Assembly: GCA_029891345.1 (NCBI GenBank)
Contig: CM057000.1
Coordinates: 131,161,663-131,225,662 of the forward strand
Reading direction: 5' to 3'
Length of the DNA: 64,000 nucleotides
From: Dryococelus australis
Lineage: Eukaryota; Arthropoda; Insecta; Phasmatodea; Phasmatidae
Program-made: the position numbers and the translations under genes
The notes under the pieces: generated by a model
Databases searched by the model: none
Seen by the model: the letters and a program-made list of their open reading frames with translations, nothing else
Told to the model about the DNA's origin: nothing
Shown: in pieces, positions 11,516 through 24,165 of the stretch
Layout: each line of letters begins with the position of its first letter
Position numbering within the stretch: the stretch's first letter is position 1

Positions 11516-11929
11516 ACGGAAAATCCATGCATAACACAATGGCCACGAAAACGAATATCAACAAACCAAATACTCGATTCCTATTGGGTACCCGGATTCA
11601 CGGGCACGCAAGAGTTGGGAGATGCCCAGCTTTCTTGCGTGTATCCGTACATTACCCGCGACCGCATGCGTGCCATTGTACATTGAACACGCAGTGTGTT
11701 ACGTGCTCTGCTTCCGTGATCCGTACCTGCGTCCGTATCGTTGTAGAACGGGCCTAAGTGCAGTTCAAATGCGAAGAACAGAAGATTTCCCTAGCGCATT
11801 TTGAGGGGTGGAGGAGCCGAAGGTACGTGGTGTCTTGCAGTGGAGTGCTGTCATAACTCAGATATAGCTAACTTAGAAACACAAGTTAGAATTTTCTGTG
11901 TTATGCCTGTTCTAAGTCACGTGGTTCTA

Positions 11930-12310
11930 ACTTGTCAACTTTGAAAGTTATGTGTTTCTAATCTATGACAGTTCTAAGTTGTATGTTTATAAATTGTGAT
12001 AGTTCTAAGTTCTGATCGTTCTGAGTTATGATTTTCTAAGTTACAATGTTTCTAAGTTATGTGGTTCTAAACTGTGTGTTTCTAAGTTATGATAGTTCTA
12101 AGTTGTGACTGTTCTAAGTCATGACTTTCTAAGTTGTGATGTTTCTAAGTTATGTGATTCTGCATTGTGTGTTTCTAACGTATGGTAGTTCTAAGTTATG
12201 TGTTCCTAAGTTATGATAGTTCTAAGATGTGTGTTTCTAAGTCATGATAGTTCTAAGTTGTGTGTTTCTAAGTTATGATTGTTCTAAGTTGTGCGTTTCT
12301 AAGTTACGTG
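11930..12310 (+). repeat. ~16-bp TTCTAAGTTRTGATAG minisatellite
   Basis: About 22 units alternate between TTCTAAGTTATGATAG and TTCTAAGTTGTGTGT forms (15-17 bp). The first units near 11870-11935 are the most diverged. Confidence 0.9.
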
Positions 12311-14096
12311 TGGTTGCCTCTTGCAGTAACAGGGTGATGGGAGAGTAGCTGTTAGCTTTAGTGACTGAGCTAGGGGTTCGTTCCAAAGTTTCCCGACTAG
12401 TGTCGTTTAGCTACGATATCGATCCCGACAGGCAGCGTTCCTACCGATCGGAACCAACGAAAGTTACCGACAAGTATTTTGAACGTTTAAGTGCACTACC
12501 GTTACGAGGCCTCACTTGTTCGGCAATCTTTGGGTATGCATTATACGTGACATTTCGCAAGGAATACTGTCTCGTTAAGAAATATTGCCAATTTTTATTT
12601 TTTATTTTTTCTCTAATGTTTAACACATTTTGCACAGTAGTGATATAAAGTGACCCATCCAAAACCACTGTTTGTCTAGAATATTAATTCAAGCTGCCCA
12701 GTTAATTAATTTGGTTATTGTGAATAAAATAGTTTCCTACATTAAAAGAAGTAAGACAAATTCTGTCGTCCGGGCCCCAAACCAAAACGATGTATTCTAC
12801 GTATTAGCTATTCAGCCTCTTCGACATTTCTAGAACTAGTGCGAGATACACTACAAAAAACTATAGCCAATATACCTCCAAATCTACATAACATTGATAT
12901 AATTAGATACTTTTGATCATGTTCAACACGCAAGATCATGTTCTTTATGTTATGAAGGACCCAAACATAAAGTTTACATGCCTATTTGCAGTAAATACGC
13001 TTCTCCATCGCCATGTTGAAACTGAGCTCGCCGATAAGGAACGCGGCTTACGACAACGCATTAGCTGTCGATTACTCCCCGATCGTTTTCTCGCGAGAAT
13101 CGAGCAATTATCTTCAACTTAGAATATCGAACACTAGGAATATTACGACAATTGTGATTTCACGATCTGGAGCTGCGTTTCGAGAGACTTGGAATAAAGC
13201 CCCTGAAGATATAGTTTACCATCTTCCATGACTATTCCGCGCATGCCACTGGCCGATGTATTTACTCCGTTCGATGTACATTTGCCTGAGTAAACCAAGC
13301 GTCCTCTCTATCGAAGAAACAAGGGCCACATTCCACTTGGTACTGACAGCGCTGGCCCGCAGCATACCATAAGGAACGCCATCAGTAAAATTCCGCACTC
13401 GGTAGGGCTTAGTACTGGCACCAGGTGGAACACTCCCCAGAAGAGTTTTCAGCGAGAATAATGGCGTCTGCTATGCGTGGTGAAGCAATGGTAGGACTAA
13501 ACATGTTGTCATCAGGATGGATTTTTTTCTTTTCATTTTCGTCTGATTCGGGCTCATCAATTGATGATGAGATCGAATAATGCATCTTCTGCATACGAGA
13601 ACGAAGTAACGTTGTACGTTATCCATCACCGCCATGTTGCGTCATCTGCTTGTACTGAGACTGCCTGACCTCCAGCACGCCGGTAGCGTCAGCGGAAGTA
13701 TAACCTCCAACCCAGACGCCACAACATCATTCGTCAGTTACTGGTCAGCGGAATCAGTATGTAAAGGAACGCTCGTCAAAAACTTCAGTTTCTGTCAGTA
13801 CGCGGCCAGGACAGAACTAGCTCTCTCTCCCCCCCCCCCCCCCCCCAACCAAGGATCGTTCAGTGAAATAGACTCGCCCTGCTTATCCGTTCTTCAGCGC
13901 ATTCTCACCTCCCTTCTCATATGGATAGCGGTATATCAATACTGTTAAAATTTGTTAAGCTTTAATACAGGAGTTGTTTAAAGTAGCCATAGGTGTTATA
14001 TTCAACGTAACAGTTAAAATAAACTGTTACAATTTGGTAAAGTATTGCACGAGTAACGCATTTTATCGTTTATACCGTTATTTTTTGGAACGTCAC
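12311..14096. other. No supported gene; poly-C run at 13831
   Basis: Several short ORFs occur, but none shows a domain or a homologous copy elsewhere in the window. A run of about 16 C lies at 13831-13846. GC content rises moderately at 13200-13960 without further signal. Confidence 0.4.
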
Positions 14097-14099
14097 TAA

Positions 14100-14670
14100 G
14101 GGCCGGTTGCACCATCGTGGTTCGAAACTCGATCTGAGATCGTATCTAATATCGATACAGAAAACTGTTGCACTATGAGAGTTCAGAGCTGGACTGGAGA
14201 TCGAGATAAAGTTCATTTCGAACCACCTATTTCGGCGGTTCGAAATCTCGAACCGAGATCAGCAGCCATCGCCGACAAATGTAGTTTGAAAATACGCCAA
14301 CAGATATAACTACGTTCGATTGTTTTCTCGGGAAATTAAAACAACATTATACGCACTTGAATATTATTCAGTAAAATTCGTACAACAATAATTTACTTAA
14401 AACAGATAAAACATCGTACATCTAGTTCTATCTATAGTGAAAAATACGCCTACTTCTATCACGTCATATATGAAGAACCAATAGCAAAATTTGTCTCATA
14501 CTTAATCTCGATCTTTCACTTTGGAACCAAGATCGAAGAATCGGAGATCCAGAATAATGAAATTTCGTTGGCGTAACACTTTTACATTGGAACCAAGATC
14601 GAACTGGATCCTGTTTCGGAACGAGGATCATTCAATCTCGGATCTGGGAAGATGTTGGTGCGACCGGCCC
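14100..14670 (+). mobile_element. Harbinger-like MITE H1
   Basis: The termini are GGGCCGGTTGCACCA on the left and its near inverse TGGTGCGACCGGCCC on the right. They are flanked by TAA at 14097-14099 and 14671-14673. A 3-bp TWA duplication with GGGCC termini is typical of PIF/Harbinger. The interior is rich in GATC/TCGA words, with subterminal repeats such as CTCGATCTGAGATCG. It is 571 bp and noncoding. Confidence 0.85.
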
Positions 14671-14673
14671 TAA

Positions 14674-14963
14674 GGTTAATCTTACTCAGGTTAGGATTAA
14701 AACGTATTTTCTTATGGGAGAGTGTGGCATAGAGTAAATTTCTGCCACTAGGTAAACGCTAGTGTTCCAAAGAGGTCACTTATAACGAACATTTTAAGTT
14801 ACTCGAATAATAAAAAAGAAATATTTGACTTAGTTACAAAAATATTTTTCTTTTTTATGATTATTGCAATTATTTCGTTTTCTTTAACGTAGAGAATAGA
14901 GAAAAGTCTGTAGGCCAACAGATGCGATACTAGCGCCAACCTAATTAGAATAAACCTTACTTA
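14674..14963. repeat. Imperfect inverted-repeat segment abutting H1
   Basis: AATCTTACTCAGGTTAGGAT on the left resembles the reverse complement of the segment at 14938-14963. The interior (TGGGAGAGTGTGGCATAG, TTTCTGCCACTAGGT) is repeated at 17265-17440. This suggests an older element next to, or host of, the H1 insertion. Confidence 0.45.
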
Positions 14964-15690
14964 AACCAACGCTTGAGTATTACACATGCGTAAAAGTTAC
15001 TTTTTAGAACGTGTGGGCTGCGAACTGTGCACATGCGTAAAAAAGGAACACAACTGTCAAAATCACATGGTCAACAGTGATGGACGGGTTTGTTTAAATC
15101 TTGATTTTTTAAATGACAAGCACTTTTGTATGAATTAAATACTTTCACCGATTTTAATTTAATCAAACTGCATTACATGCTGGTTAGAGGAATTATACAT
15201 ACATCTCAAACCTCTTAATAACTAAACAGTGTTCTAACGTCAAATCCAATCCACGCCATTTTTGTACGTCGTGTTGGCAGAGAAACAGTTCAATGTTGGG
15301 ACACGGAGATTGGTTGTGAGCAGCCAGCTAGATCGGTGTATCTCATCTTTAGTGTATGGTTTGGCTGGCCCGTCCCTAGTTTGCAAACTCGGCGCTGCGT
15401 GCTGAAGGCGGAAATATCGGCTTGTACTGAGAGTTCCGCGCGGAGGCGAGTTGACACGGAAATGTCAATCATCCCGTTTCCCCATCTCGTGAGAACTGCG
15501 AACCGCGTACTTCCTGTCGTTGAGCTTCGCATATTCGCTTTATCTCTACAGGGTTCTGTGTCAGTGCTGAACGGAGGTAAAAACAAACCCCTCCCGTTGA
15601 ACAAACTCCTTCCTCTGCTGTGCATTACGTCTGTCAGGCTGTTCGAGGTAAACTGAGCGAGCACTTTTCAAAGCCGTTTTTATTTTTCAA
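14964..15690. other. No supported gene
   Basis: Overlapping ORFs on both strands at 15290-15664 lie in a locally GC-rich patch (15290-15620). They match nothing I know, and neither strand is clearly favoured. Confidence 0.4.
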
Positions 15691-15691
15691 A

Positions 15692-16214
15692 GGCAGCGGT
15701 TACACGGGATGCAGAACTACTTCGCTCAAACAATTTCAGTTATTGAAGAGGTTACGTTACCTTGGAACAAGTCCCGATCACAATTGTTTCTCGTTCAAAG
15801 TGAACAGTTTTCGTAAGTCGTTAAAGTCTTTTCTTCTCTGCTGCGCTCCTATTGGCTGCTTCGAAGTAAACACGCAGTGTAATAAATATTGCTGAATTTG
15901 GCGGGAATTCCTGCACTAGTTGAATTAACTTAAGTTTGAGGTTGAATGTACTAATACCCACCGATTATGCCATTGCATTAAAAGTGTAGGTTTCATGGCA
16001 ATTAAAATGATGAATAATGATAAATGTTGGAGGCTATTATAATTAAATATAATACATTTTAAGTTCCATGTTTGTTGAGGTTAGAATTTCCATTGATTTC
16101 ATTCTGCTTTGGGCGTGTAACCGCGAAAACACGTTCTGTTTTTAAACTTGTTCAGGCGTGGCTACCGAATGTATTTAGCTGAATGTGTTTAACAGTACTC
16201 GTGTAACCACGGCC
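15692..16214. mobile_element. Inverted-repeat element T4
   Basis: The left end GGCAGCGGTTACACGGG pairs with the right end CTCGTGTAACCACGGCC, giving a 523-bp element. A second internal GTGTAACCGCGAAAACACG at 16116 repeats the terminal motif. No coding capacity and no clear target duplication. Confidence 0.6.
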
Positions 16215-16264
16215 TAACTTACATTATATTACTAAGTATTAAGTGTACTTCCGAGGTAGGTACG

Positions 16265-16470
16265 GGTGCTAAATGCGTTTCAGGGCTGAGCCCCTTACGC
16301 CTACAGGGGACGGGATGTAAGTAGACTGTATGCATCGCGGCAGAGAGGGATTGGGCAGCCATAGCCACCGTTTTCGACCTTGACTACCTCCTATGGTTAA
16401 CCTATAACTAAGAAGGGAAAGTATAAAAACGGGCATAGGCACCGCAAAAACCCTTTCGACAGGAAAGAAT
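16265..16470 (-). repeat. Dispersed repeat R2, reverse copy
   Basis: The reverse complement contains GGTGCCTATGCCCGTTTTT, GGCTGCCCAATCCCTCTCTG and TGTAGGCGTAAGGGGCTCAG. It matches 21286-21545. Class unknown. Confidence 0.75.
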
Positions 16471-16616
16471 AAAAAATTGTTACATGCATTAATATAAAAT
16501 GCTACAGGAAACATACAGGTAGGAACCACGCTCTATATTAGAGGGAAGATAAATACTAGTAGAGAAGAGGTGCGAGTTCTTTCACTTTCGAAAGCACTGC
16601 ATAATATGTATATAAT

Positions 16617-17035
16617 GGCTGTTCACGATAAAGTGAGCACTTTTCAAATCAACCTTAGAAAAAAGTAACTGCCCCTGCTTGCATTATATTTTAACGGGCG
16701 TCCTGAGTGACATGCGCCCACTAAAGTTGGTAACGGTGGATGGGAAGTAGTTCCGTATCTTAAAATCAAATAAAAAGTGTTAGGTAATAATTTGTGGTAA
16801 CTTAAATTATTTCATTCTCTGTCTGTTTTCTTTCATGTATCGAAGTGTAAAAATTAGCAGATTTGTTAAATATTTACTTTTTCAATAATTTCACAGTCTC
16901 ACTTGACCGACGCACGAAAAAAGTTATGAGGCCCACAGCAATGTTAATATTGCATAAGGCGAAAGAATACACAACGTGCATACACGTAGATCTTAAGCAG
17001 GGCTTTCAAAAGTGCTCATTTTACCGTGAATAGCC
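16617..17035 (-). mobile_element. Long-form GGCTGTTCACGG MITE, copy L1
   Basis: A complete 419-bp copy: GGCTGTTCACGATAAAGTGA at the left and TTTTACCGTGAATAGCC at the right. The interior runs opposite to copies L2 and L3. Noncoding. Confidence 0.9.
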
Positions 17036-17264
17036 TATACTTATATGCGGACGGTGTATTCTGCCACCATATGTAAAAACCAAACTGCCATATCACTTAA
17101 TAAATACAACGGTCAAGTTAAATTTTAAAATTATGAAAATGTGAAATATTTTACAAATTTTCTAATATTCACTTAACGTATATGCATTAAAAATAGAAAA
17201 TGAAAAGAAAAAATTTATTTATTCACGAATGTTTACCAAACTCTTTTAATTAGTAACGTTGTCT

Positions 17265-17440
17265 ATATGAAGGTTTATTCTACTTAGGTTAGGACAAAAA
17301 CGGGATTTCTTATAGGAGAGTTTGGCATAGGGGAACTTTCTGCCGCTAGGTGCACAGTGTGTCAAAAGGGAACTTTAAATTAAAATTTTCAGCTACGTGA
17401 ATTATAAAAGAGAAATCTTTTACTTTTAAAAAATTGTTTT
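17265..17440 (+). repeat. Second copy of the 14.7-kb segment
   Basis: Contains TATTCTACTTAGGTTAGGAC, AGGAGAGTTTGGCATAG and TTTCTGCCGCTAGGT, matching 14690-14870. Class unknown. Confidence 0.6.
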
Positions 17441-18412
17441 TGGCGGTGTTGGGGGCACGGACGTTTATTTTGCGTGAATACGTCTACGTTGACGCGCTCG
17501 GACGCCTTGGTGTTTATTTTACGTTCCCAGCTCCGCTTCACTCGATCATATGGGGTTTTATGGATATCACTGGATTGATTTTGAGATGCTCTTTCCAACT
17601 GTATACGATTTCTGTATTTCTACTTGGCTTTTTGACGAGTATAGGCCGACATTGTGTTAAGTTTTCTTAATTTCTTACATTAGACGCATACTATTTCACC
17701 ATAACCACACTACACAAATGTTTTTATACACGCAATCGATTTATCTTGACGAGAGCTGTCGATTGAAACTTAAACGTGCGTCGTAGCTTTTCCTAGTCGA
17801 AAGTTATACTACGTGGAAGTTATGAGACGTGACGAAACGAACTCGAAATTGCGCCCCCCCCCCCCTTTTTCTGCCTCACCCAGCGTGATGTTCGCAGTCC
17901 TCACTCAAGGTAACATATTCTTTGATCGTTTGGCAATCGATTGGTGTAATTGAATTTTGTAGGTAGCCGATAGATTCGGAGCTGTAATGCCAAACTATAT
18001 CCCCTGATTTTGGTATCATCGGATTTTCTGGATTGCCTTTCACTATGGTCGCAAATTTAAAGACGTATTCACGTCAAAAATTCCATGTTAATCATGGACA
18101 GCCTATATGAAGGAATACTCAAGAATCGAATACAAATCATCAATGGATGCGGCCGCCCAAAGAGCCATTGAGGACCGCAGCGAAAGAATGGACGCGTGGT
18201 CAGTGTTACAGTAAATTTGGCCGCTGGAAGGAAGCATCATTCCAGTCCTTACCATACTCATGTTATTATTAGTTCCACTCATCAGCTGTGCCACGTCATT
18301 TGAAGACAGGCGCCAGACTCGAAGTCTAGACGTGTAGGTCTGGTTTCATGTTCGACACTTTTACCGCTTGAAGCATTCTGGATGCTATTTGATGAGCTTA
18401 TATTCAAGTATC
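17441..18412. other. No supported gene; poly-C run at 17853
   Basis: Short ORFs at 17434-17670 and 18103-18294 lack recognisable motifs. A run of about 13 C lies at 17853-17865. Confidence 0.4.
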
Positions 18413-18643
18413 GGCTGTTCACGGTAAAGTGAGCACTTTTAAGGCCCTAGATACTTTTTTTATTTCAGCTTTATTTTATCTTTTAACTAACTTTTAAAAT
18501 AAATGTTGTCATGTGCGTAAAAAATATATTGTGTAGATTCCGCCGCACTCGGAAGTTGAGGTTTAAGGCTAAAATAAAACATATTTATTGATATTATTCC
18601 AAATTAGAGGGCTTTAAAAAGTGCTTAGTTTACCGTGAACGCC
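18413..18643 (+). mobile_element. Short-form MITE, copy S2
   Basis: 231 bp. Left end GGCTGTTCACGGTAAAGTGA, right end AGTTTACCGTGAACGCC. The interior matches S3 (ATGTTGTCATGTGCGTAA, CCGCACTCGGAAGTTGAGG, GGCTAAAATAAA). Confidence 0.9.
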
Positions 18644-18654
18644 ATATAAACTAT

Positions 18655-18689
<35 letters not shown>

Positions 18690-18730
18690 CTGTGTGTGTG
18701 TGTGTCTGTGTGTGTGTGGGGGGGGGGGGG
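18655..18730 (+). repeat. (TA)n(TG)n(G)n compound microsatellite
   Basis: A TA run passes into TG/TC repeats and then ~12 G. ORFs of Val-Cys repeats here are artefacts. Confidence 0.95.
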
Positions 18731-19304
18731 TAAAAAAAAAGGGGGGGCGAATAAGCGAGAAGATAAGACTTCGCAGTCTTCAGATCGCATCTTCTGAACC
18801 CGTGATGATTATGAAGGAAGTTATTCACATCTGTAATTCAAAAAATCAGTAAACTTATTTATTACCAAAAATATTACCGAAATGTGTTCAGCATTTGCAT
18901 ATTTACGACGAACCATGTTGAATTAAATGGACTCCTCCGCAGTCACCGTTGGAAAACTGTATGCAGTAATTCAACGTCACGATGTACGAAAGTCATACGA
19001 CATCATGTAACTCGTTTCGGTCGGCATCGTGAAGTACCTTTTCTGCAGCAACGTGAACATACTGAGAACCGGCTGTCAATGACGTGATATTATTTTATGT
19101 TCACCCAACGTACGCTCAGATGAAATTGACCTGCTGGGTGCGGGGAAACAAGCAGTTCCCAGGATCATTCCCTGGAATTGTTGTAGCTGGAGACCTGCAA
19201 AAATACGCGATATTACGTGACTGTAAGTTGTGTATACTGCATTCGCGGTTACTCCCAACTTTTATGAAGCCGTACTTTCAGGATATTCCTTCGCCTCGTT
19301 TAAA
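18731..19304. other. No supported gene
   Basis: Short ORFs at 18884-19353 have no family signal. Confidence 0.4.
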
Positions 19305-19475
19305 ATATTACACCAAAGGGACAACGAACCGCAATCGTGCGCAGTTGGTTTAATAATATTTTACACGAGAAATTTTTCTAACTAGCCATTTGCAACATAC
19401 CTGTTTTCGCTCTGTTTTTATTCATATTAATTTTGAAATAAATATTACATCTTATAGGTAGGGCTAGGAAAAATT
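19305..19475 (+). repeat. Dispersed repeat R1, partial copy
   Basis: ATTACACCAAAGGGACAACG, AATAATATTTT, CCTGTTTTCGCTCTG and TTTATTCATATTAATT occur in the same order at 43270-43445. Confidence 0.7.
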
Positions 19476-19962
19476 TGCGAGTTCAATGACTTGTGGACTA
19501 GACTCCACAGTCATGTGTATACTCGAGCCTCAGATGTTTGTTCATTGGCTGCTGCCCCATAGAATAGCCAGTGTTACATCACACCTGGCAGTATGGCACC
19601 CACTATTTTTTTCCTTACAAGTCTGCTATTGGCTCAGAGTCGTCCAGGGCTTGCCTAATAAACTGCGATCCAATTGCAAGTCAACTTCAGTGTACACGTG
19701 TTTGACGTCTGTCTTGTCCTGAAATGATCTCGCGAATTGTTCCCATCTCTACTTATAGGTAAAGTATAAGTAAAAGTCAATTTAACCATAAGACTTTTTA
19801 TTTATTTATTTATTTCTGATTTTTTCTTAATTTGCCTTATATTCTGTGGGCGCAGTTAAGGCATAATTTGCCTTCTCTAACAGTGAACCCATTGTACACG
19901 TGCATATATTCTATACGTGATGTACGCTACGCTAATATAACAATCCACAATAATAATGTAAA
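19476..19962. other. No supported gene
   Basis: AT-rich, with a short TTTA run at 19797. Nothing assigned. Confidence 0.4.
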
Positions 19963-20075
19963 GCGGGCTTTCCACTGGTGCGTGTCCGCACGCACAAGGT
20001 GACGTCACGTGCTCATGGGTCCCCGAGGCCACATCCGCCTCCTCACGACCAGGCCTTTTCCACTGCAGGTCAGAT
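19963..20075 (+). repeat. GGGCTTTCCACTGG-type module
   Basis: GGGCTTTCCACTGGTGCG begins a GC-rich stretch with GTGACGTCACGTG. GGCCTTTTCCACTGCAGG follows at 20052. Related motifs occur at 21608 and 23945-24165. It looks like the terminal repeat of a DNA element, but only 24081-24165 shows both ends. Confidence 0.4.
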
Positions 20076-20084
20076 ACCGCGCGG

Positions 20085-20785
20085 CCCACGTGTGCGCGAA
20101 TGCCCGCTCATTCGCCAATGCCGATTCCAAAGCTGCCTCTCCTCAGATTATCTGCAACATCTGAGGAGGCTGTGGCGATAGTGTGCTCTCTGCAGTAGCT
20201 GGTGAGAGTCCCCCTCCCCCTCCCCACACCTCCTAATTCTTAAGTTTCCAATTATAATTGCGGTAGAATAAACTGAGCTGCACTGTATGGGCAGCTCAGT
20301 CTAGATTAGTTATTAGTAAAGCCACGAGTATTTCGCGAATTTATTCGGAAACGAGGTAGACTCCAAACACTTGTTCTTTTCTCCTACTGTTGTGATTGGA
20401 TGACAGTTCTATTGATACGCCCCTTTTAACTGTGCGCCAGTACTGAAGCATGAATTAGTAGTGTGAGTGAGTGTTTAACAGTAGTCGTATACAGAGGCCT
20501 CACTTGATCACAGCAACCAATAAGCAAACGATAATGTCACACACGTATAGAGGGCTGCCCAGCCTAGCTTACTGCCAATTCAATACGCGAAATACTCGGG
20601 GCTCTAGTTATTAGCTTTAATTTAGTTTAGCCTCTCTTCCAAGCCAGCTGTTTGTAGGTATGGCCCTTCGCCACTGCCGATTCCATGGCAGCCACTGAAC
20701 AGTTCTACCCGCAAATAACTGCAGGGCTTGTGGCGACGTGCGGCTCTCTGCTGCAGTTGGTAAGAGACCTCCCTTGCGCTGACCA
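20085..20785 (+). repeat. Direct duplication plus inverted repeat
   Basis: GCCGATTCCAAAGCTGCC (20120) to CTGCAGTAGCTGGTGAGAG recurs diverged as GCCGATTCCATGGCAGCC (20677) to CTGCAGTTGGTAAGAG. Between them, AAAGCCACGAGTATTTCGCG (20319) faces the inverse ACGCGAAATACTCGGGGCT (20583). Probably a decayed inverted-repeat element. Confidence 0.45.
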
Positions 20786-21285
20786 ATCAACCCTCCCTTA
20801 TCCAAAGCTCCGTGCACTCACGGCATATGGCCGTAGATATGCTCTGTTACAGCCTATGGCTACAGAGATTGGCCGCTGCGGGATTGCACAGCATTAAGTT
20901 TATACACATATGTCCCCGAAGACGTATGTTACTATAAGACACTTAGGCTATTTTTAACTTAGTTCTCTTCCCGGATATCAAAAAGCCAGTAAGAGTTGGC
21001 CCTGCTGACACTTACTGACAACTCACTTTCATTGTCTTCAGTTTTCGGGTTCTACTGGGGAATCGGGGAGAAGTCGCCCAATAGCGCCACTTCCCCCACC
21101 AGAGAGGTGTGCAAGCATATCTCTGGTTAAGCCAGCGCCAATCCAACTTGCAAAGGCAAAAGGTCAATAAAATACCTATCCCCTCTCTGCTAGCTTTTTC
21201 ATCTCTACTAACACGAGCATGTTACACACACATACTCTGTCTCCTGTAGCATTTCTGAATAATGCAGGAATATTTTGAATTCTAT
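20786..21285. other. No supported gene
   Basis: No homologous copy and no domain-bearing ORF is seen here. Confidence 0.4.
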
Positions 21286-21545
21286 CCTGTCGAATGGGTT
21301 TTTACGGTGTCTATGCTGGTTTTTTCCCGGTCTCTTCAAGTGATAGCTTAGCTATAAGTACACTTAGGTAGATAGTCATGGCCCCAATCGCAGGACATGG
21401 CTGCCCAATCCCTCTCTGCCATGATGCATGACTCCTTGCATGATTTCCTATCCTTGTAGGCGTAAGGGGTCTAGCCCTGAGATGCAATAAATTCTCTCCC
21501 TACCACCGGGCTCTCACTTACACTTAGTTATAGGGTAGTTAGAAA
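21286..21545 (+). repeat. Dispersed repeat R2, uninterrupted copy
   Basis: Contains TGTCGAATGGGTTTTTACGG, GGCTGCCCAATCCCTCTCTG, CTTGCATGATTTCCTATCCT and TGTAGGCGTAAGGGGTCTAG. It acts as the empty-site paralogue for the copy at 38868-39497, which is split by MITE L4. Confidence 0.8.
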
Positions 21546-22407
21546 AAAAAATTGCCCGCTCATGGTCGTGGTGGAGGAACATTTCTACCTGAGTGACGCA
21601 CAGAGGGCATTTCCACTGTGCGTGGGTCCGAGCTCGGCACTCGTGTATCCTTGTCAGTCGGCGAGGCGACATGGATCAGGAGGTAGAAATATCTGCAGGC
21701 GTTACAGCAGCTTATGTTGTTTTATTAGCTGGAAACAACCGTCTAGAGCAAAAGAGATCAGCTGGAAATATGCGAAAACGTAATCCACTGTATCTACATT
21801 CAGACAAGTTTCTGTAGGCAGCAACTGTACAATAGGCCGGTATTGTTATATGCTCGCGTCCACTGAAATGACGCGCTATAAAACAAACCACACTTTTATG
21901 CATAACTGCAATTCACAACATTAACAAACCACCGACTTTGCAAATGTTAGAAATGCAAATGGTCGCAACGTAAATCAATAATTTTGAAAACACTTGCTGG
22001 GAACTAAATAATTTGACAATTTGATAATCGTAGGCCTATATAACTGCTATTTCCCAGCGACTACAAATCGTGCAAAACCGGGGTCCGAGGTTCGTAAGGT
22101 ATTTAAGCTGATCACAATAAGCAATTTTGTAAGCCTTTTTATTTCTTCTCTCAGTAAATATATATAATTTCGTAGCATATAAGAATAAATATTGCCATAT
22201 GCCTGTATTTTCAAACAAAATGTTTACACGCCACTATTCCAAAGATTATACTCTATACTGTATTTGCTCAATAAATACGCAATTAACTACTGTCACCAAC
22301 AGCATTAAAACAGCTGCAAATAATTTCCCTCTATACGGGTTTATATATAATAGTTAATATTTTTATATTCAGACAATAAGCACAGTTCCTCTTTTTTCTG
22401 CCATTGT

Positions 22408-22409
<2 letters not shown>
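21546..22409. other. No supported gene
   Basis: A GGGCATTTCCACTGTGCGTG module lies at 21607. Overlapping ORFs at 21562-21903 lack motifs. The rest is AT-rich. Confidence 0.4.

Positions 22410-22495
<86 letters not shown>
22410..22495. repeat. (TA)43 microsatellite
   Basis: An uninterrupted TA run of about 86 bp. Assembly length here may be unreliable. Confidence 0.98.
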
Positions 22496-22498
<3 letters not shown>

Positions 22499-23934
22499 TT
22501 ACAAGGCAATGCCAATCGCTTGTGCTAGTAGTTATCGTTTATTTCTTCATTCGTAAACACACACGTCACTGAGAGCATCGATTGAAATACATTTTCTCCT
22601 TCTCCTGTCTTCGAGTACAGAAAGTTTGTAGATGTGTAGACGATTTAGCTTTTAGCTTGCCACACAACAGACAGTGTATCGAAGCTGTAGTGATGTGATG
22701 GAAAACTTTTTTTGTTAACTTTTGCAGGTAAAATCTAGGAATGATGATTTTCATTTTTAGTGCTTTCAAATTACAATTCAATGTTGCAAAAACAAACTTT
22801 TCCGCAGTATTCGTAACAATAGTGAAAATATTTTTGTAGGTGTATAGATTCTAAAATATTATATGTAATAAACTACAAATAGTCGTCATATTAATATTCC
22901 TAAAACATTTTCCATGCACGTGCATGCTAGACGAGTGTTTTACCATTGTTCAGTTACAGCTCAGAAGCTCTGTCAAATAGCTCCAACTTGACAATGTAGT
23001 TTGTAACAATCTATATACTGCAGGGAAGCCTAGGAATCTGTATTTTTCCACAGCTGTTCGTATATAGTAAAATTTAAAAAAAAAATCATGAATCTTTTGT
23101 GTGTCAATAACACTCTAAAGGCCTTATAACACTATCAAGTGTTTTATTAATCTCAATCTGTTGAGTTCACATTATTGAATACTCGTGCAGTTCAATTTAT
23201 TGAATTGATTAAAACAGAATACTTGAGGGTTTTGAAATGCTTTTCTTACATGCAGTTGTATTTAATAAACATTAAAGTTAAGTCTTACACATATTTTTTT
23301 AATATATATATATCATTTAAAAGATACCTATAAGTTCAGAATTTTTTTTTCAAACCGCTATAAACTATGCATTACACGAAAATAACTTGTCAAGAAGATA
23401 GAAACTTTTTTCTAACATCATATATTTACTTTGTATGCAATAAATATATGCAAGTATTTTTTTACTTAAATGTTCACTAAAAACAGAGAACAATGTATTA
23501 AAGAAAAAAATTTCGAGTTATTCAATGGCTTGAAAGACAAAATGGCCGTGATTATGAAGTCCAAGTATCGTCATAGAGGATTCAATAAATATAATTCAAT
23601 AATTTTAAAGAAGATTTGAAGTGAAATTTGATCATGTGAAAGGGCCTAAAGAATGTTTAAGTTAACTATCAGGCAGTTTATAAAGTTACTGTTGTAAATG
23701 AGTGACTTACGGAGTTAGTTACTTGTTGTATACAATATTCCTGATTATCCTCGCCGGTTTCTTTTGTTTGGCAAACAACAGCAATAAGGGGTAAATATTG
23801 CTTCGCCATATTTTATATAAAATGTTGGGTAGTTAGAAAGCGGCGTGAGAAGTGTACAGCAATGGCATGTAGACATAGCGTACCATTGTCCGAGGTACTG
23901 ATGGAGGGAAGGCTCGGCCCGTCTTGGAGACGAC
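22496..23934. other. AT-rich, no supported gene
   Basis: Long A/T runs and no ORF with a recognisable motif on either strand. Confidence 0.5.
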
Positions 23935-24080
23935 CTACAGTGTGCGGCCTCTGTTTCCACTCTGCGTCTCTTCACACTCCGAACAAGGGTTTCCCCGTCG
24001 GCATCTTACATGTACAAGCACAGCTGCCTGGAGGATCGCCTCTAGACGGATCACCCCGCACACGCCCGCCGCACAGCAAA

Positions 24081-24165
24081 TAAGGCTTTTCCACAGCCCG
24101 CTGTCCTGCACGCATCCCACCCGTGACGTCATGTTCGCCGAACACGAGTCAGTGGAAAGGCCCCT
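24081..24165. mobile_element. Small element with AAGGCTTTTCCAC ends
   Basis: AAGGCTTTTCCACAG at the left pairs with CAGTGGAAAGGCCCCTT at the right, enclosing ~60 GC-rich bases with GTGACGTCA. A related GTTTCCACTCTGCGTC at 23950 hints at a larger decayed parent. Confidence 0.45.

Noticed and set aside
14100-14670. H1 as a MITE of the 43.8-kb Harbinger element
   Set aside because: The terminal sequences differ (GGGCCGGTTGCACCA versus TTAAGAGNGGGATG), so it belongs to another family.
15290-15664. 124-codon minus-strand and 106-codon plus-strand ORFs
   Set aside because: Mutual shadows in a GC-rich patch, with no recognisable feature.
18655-18852. Val-Cys repeat ORFs
   Set aside because: Translation of a TG microsatellite.
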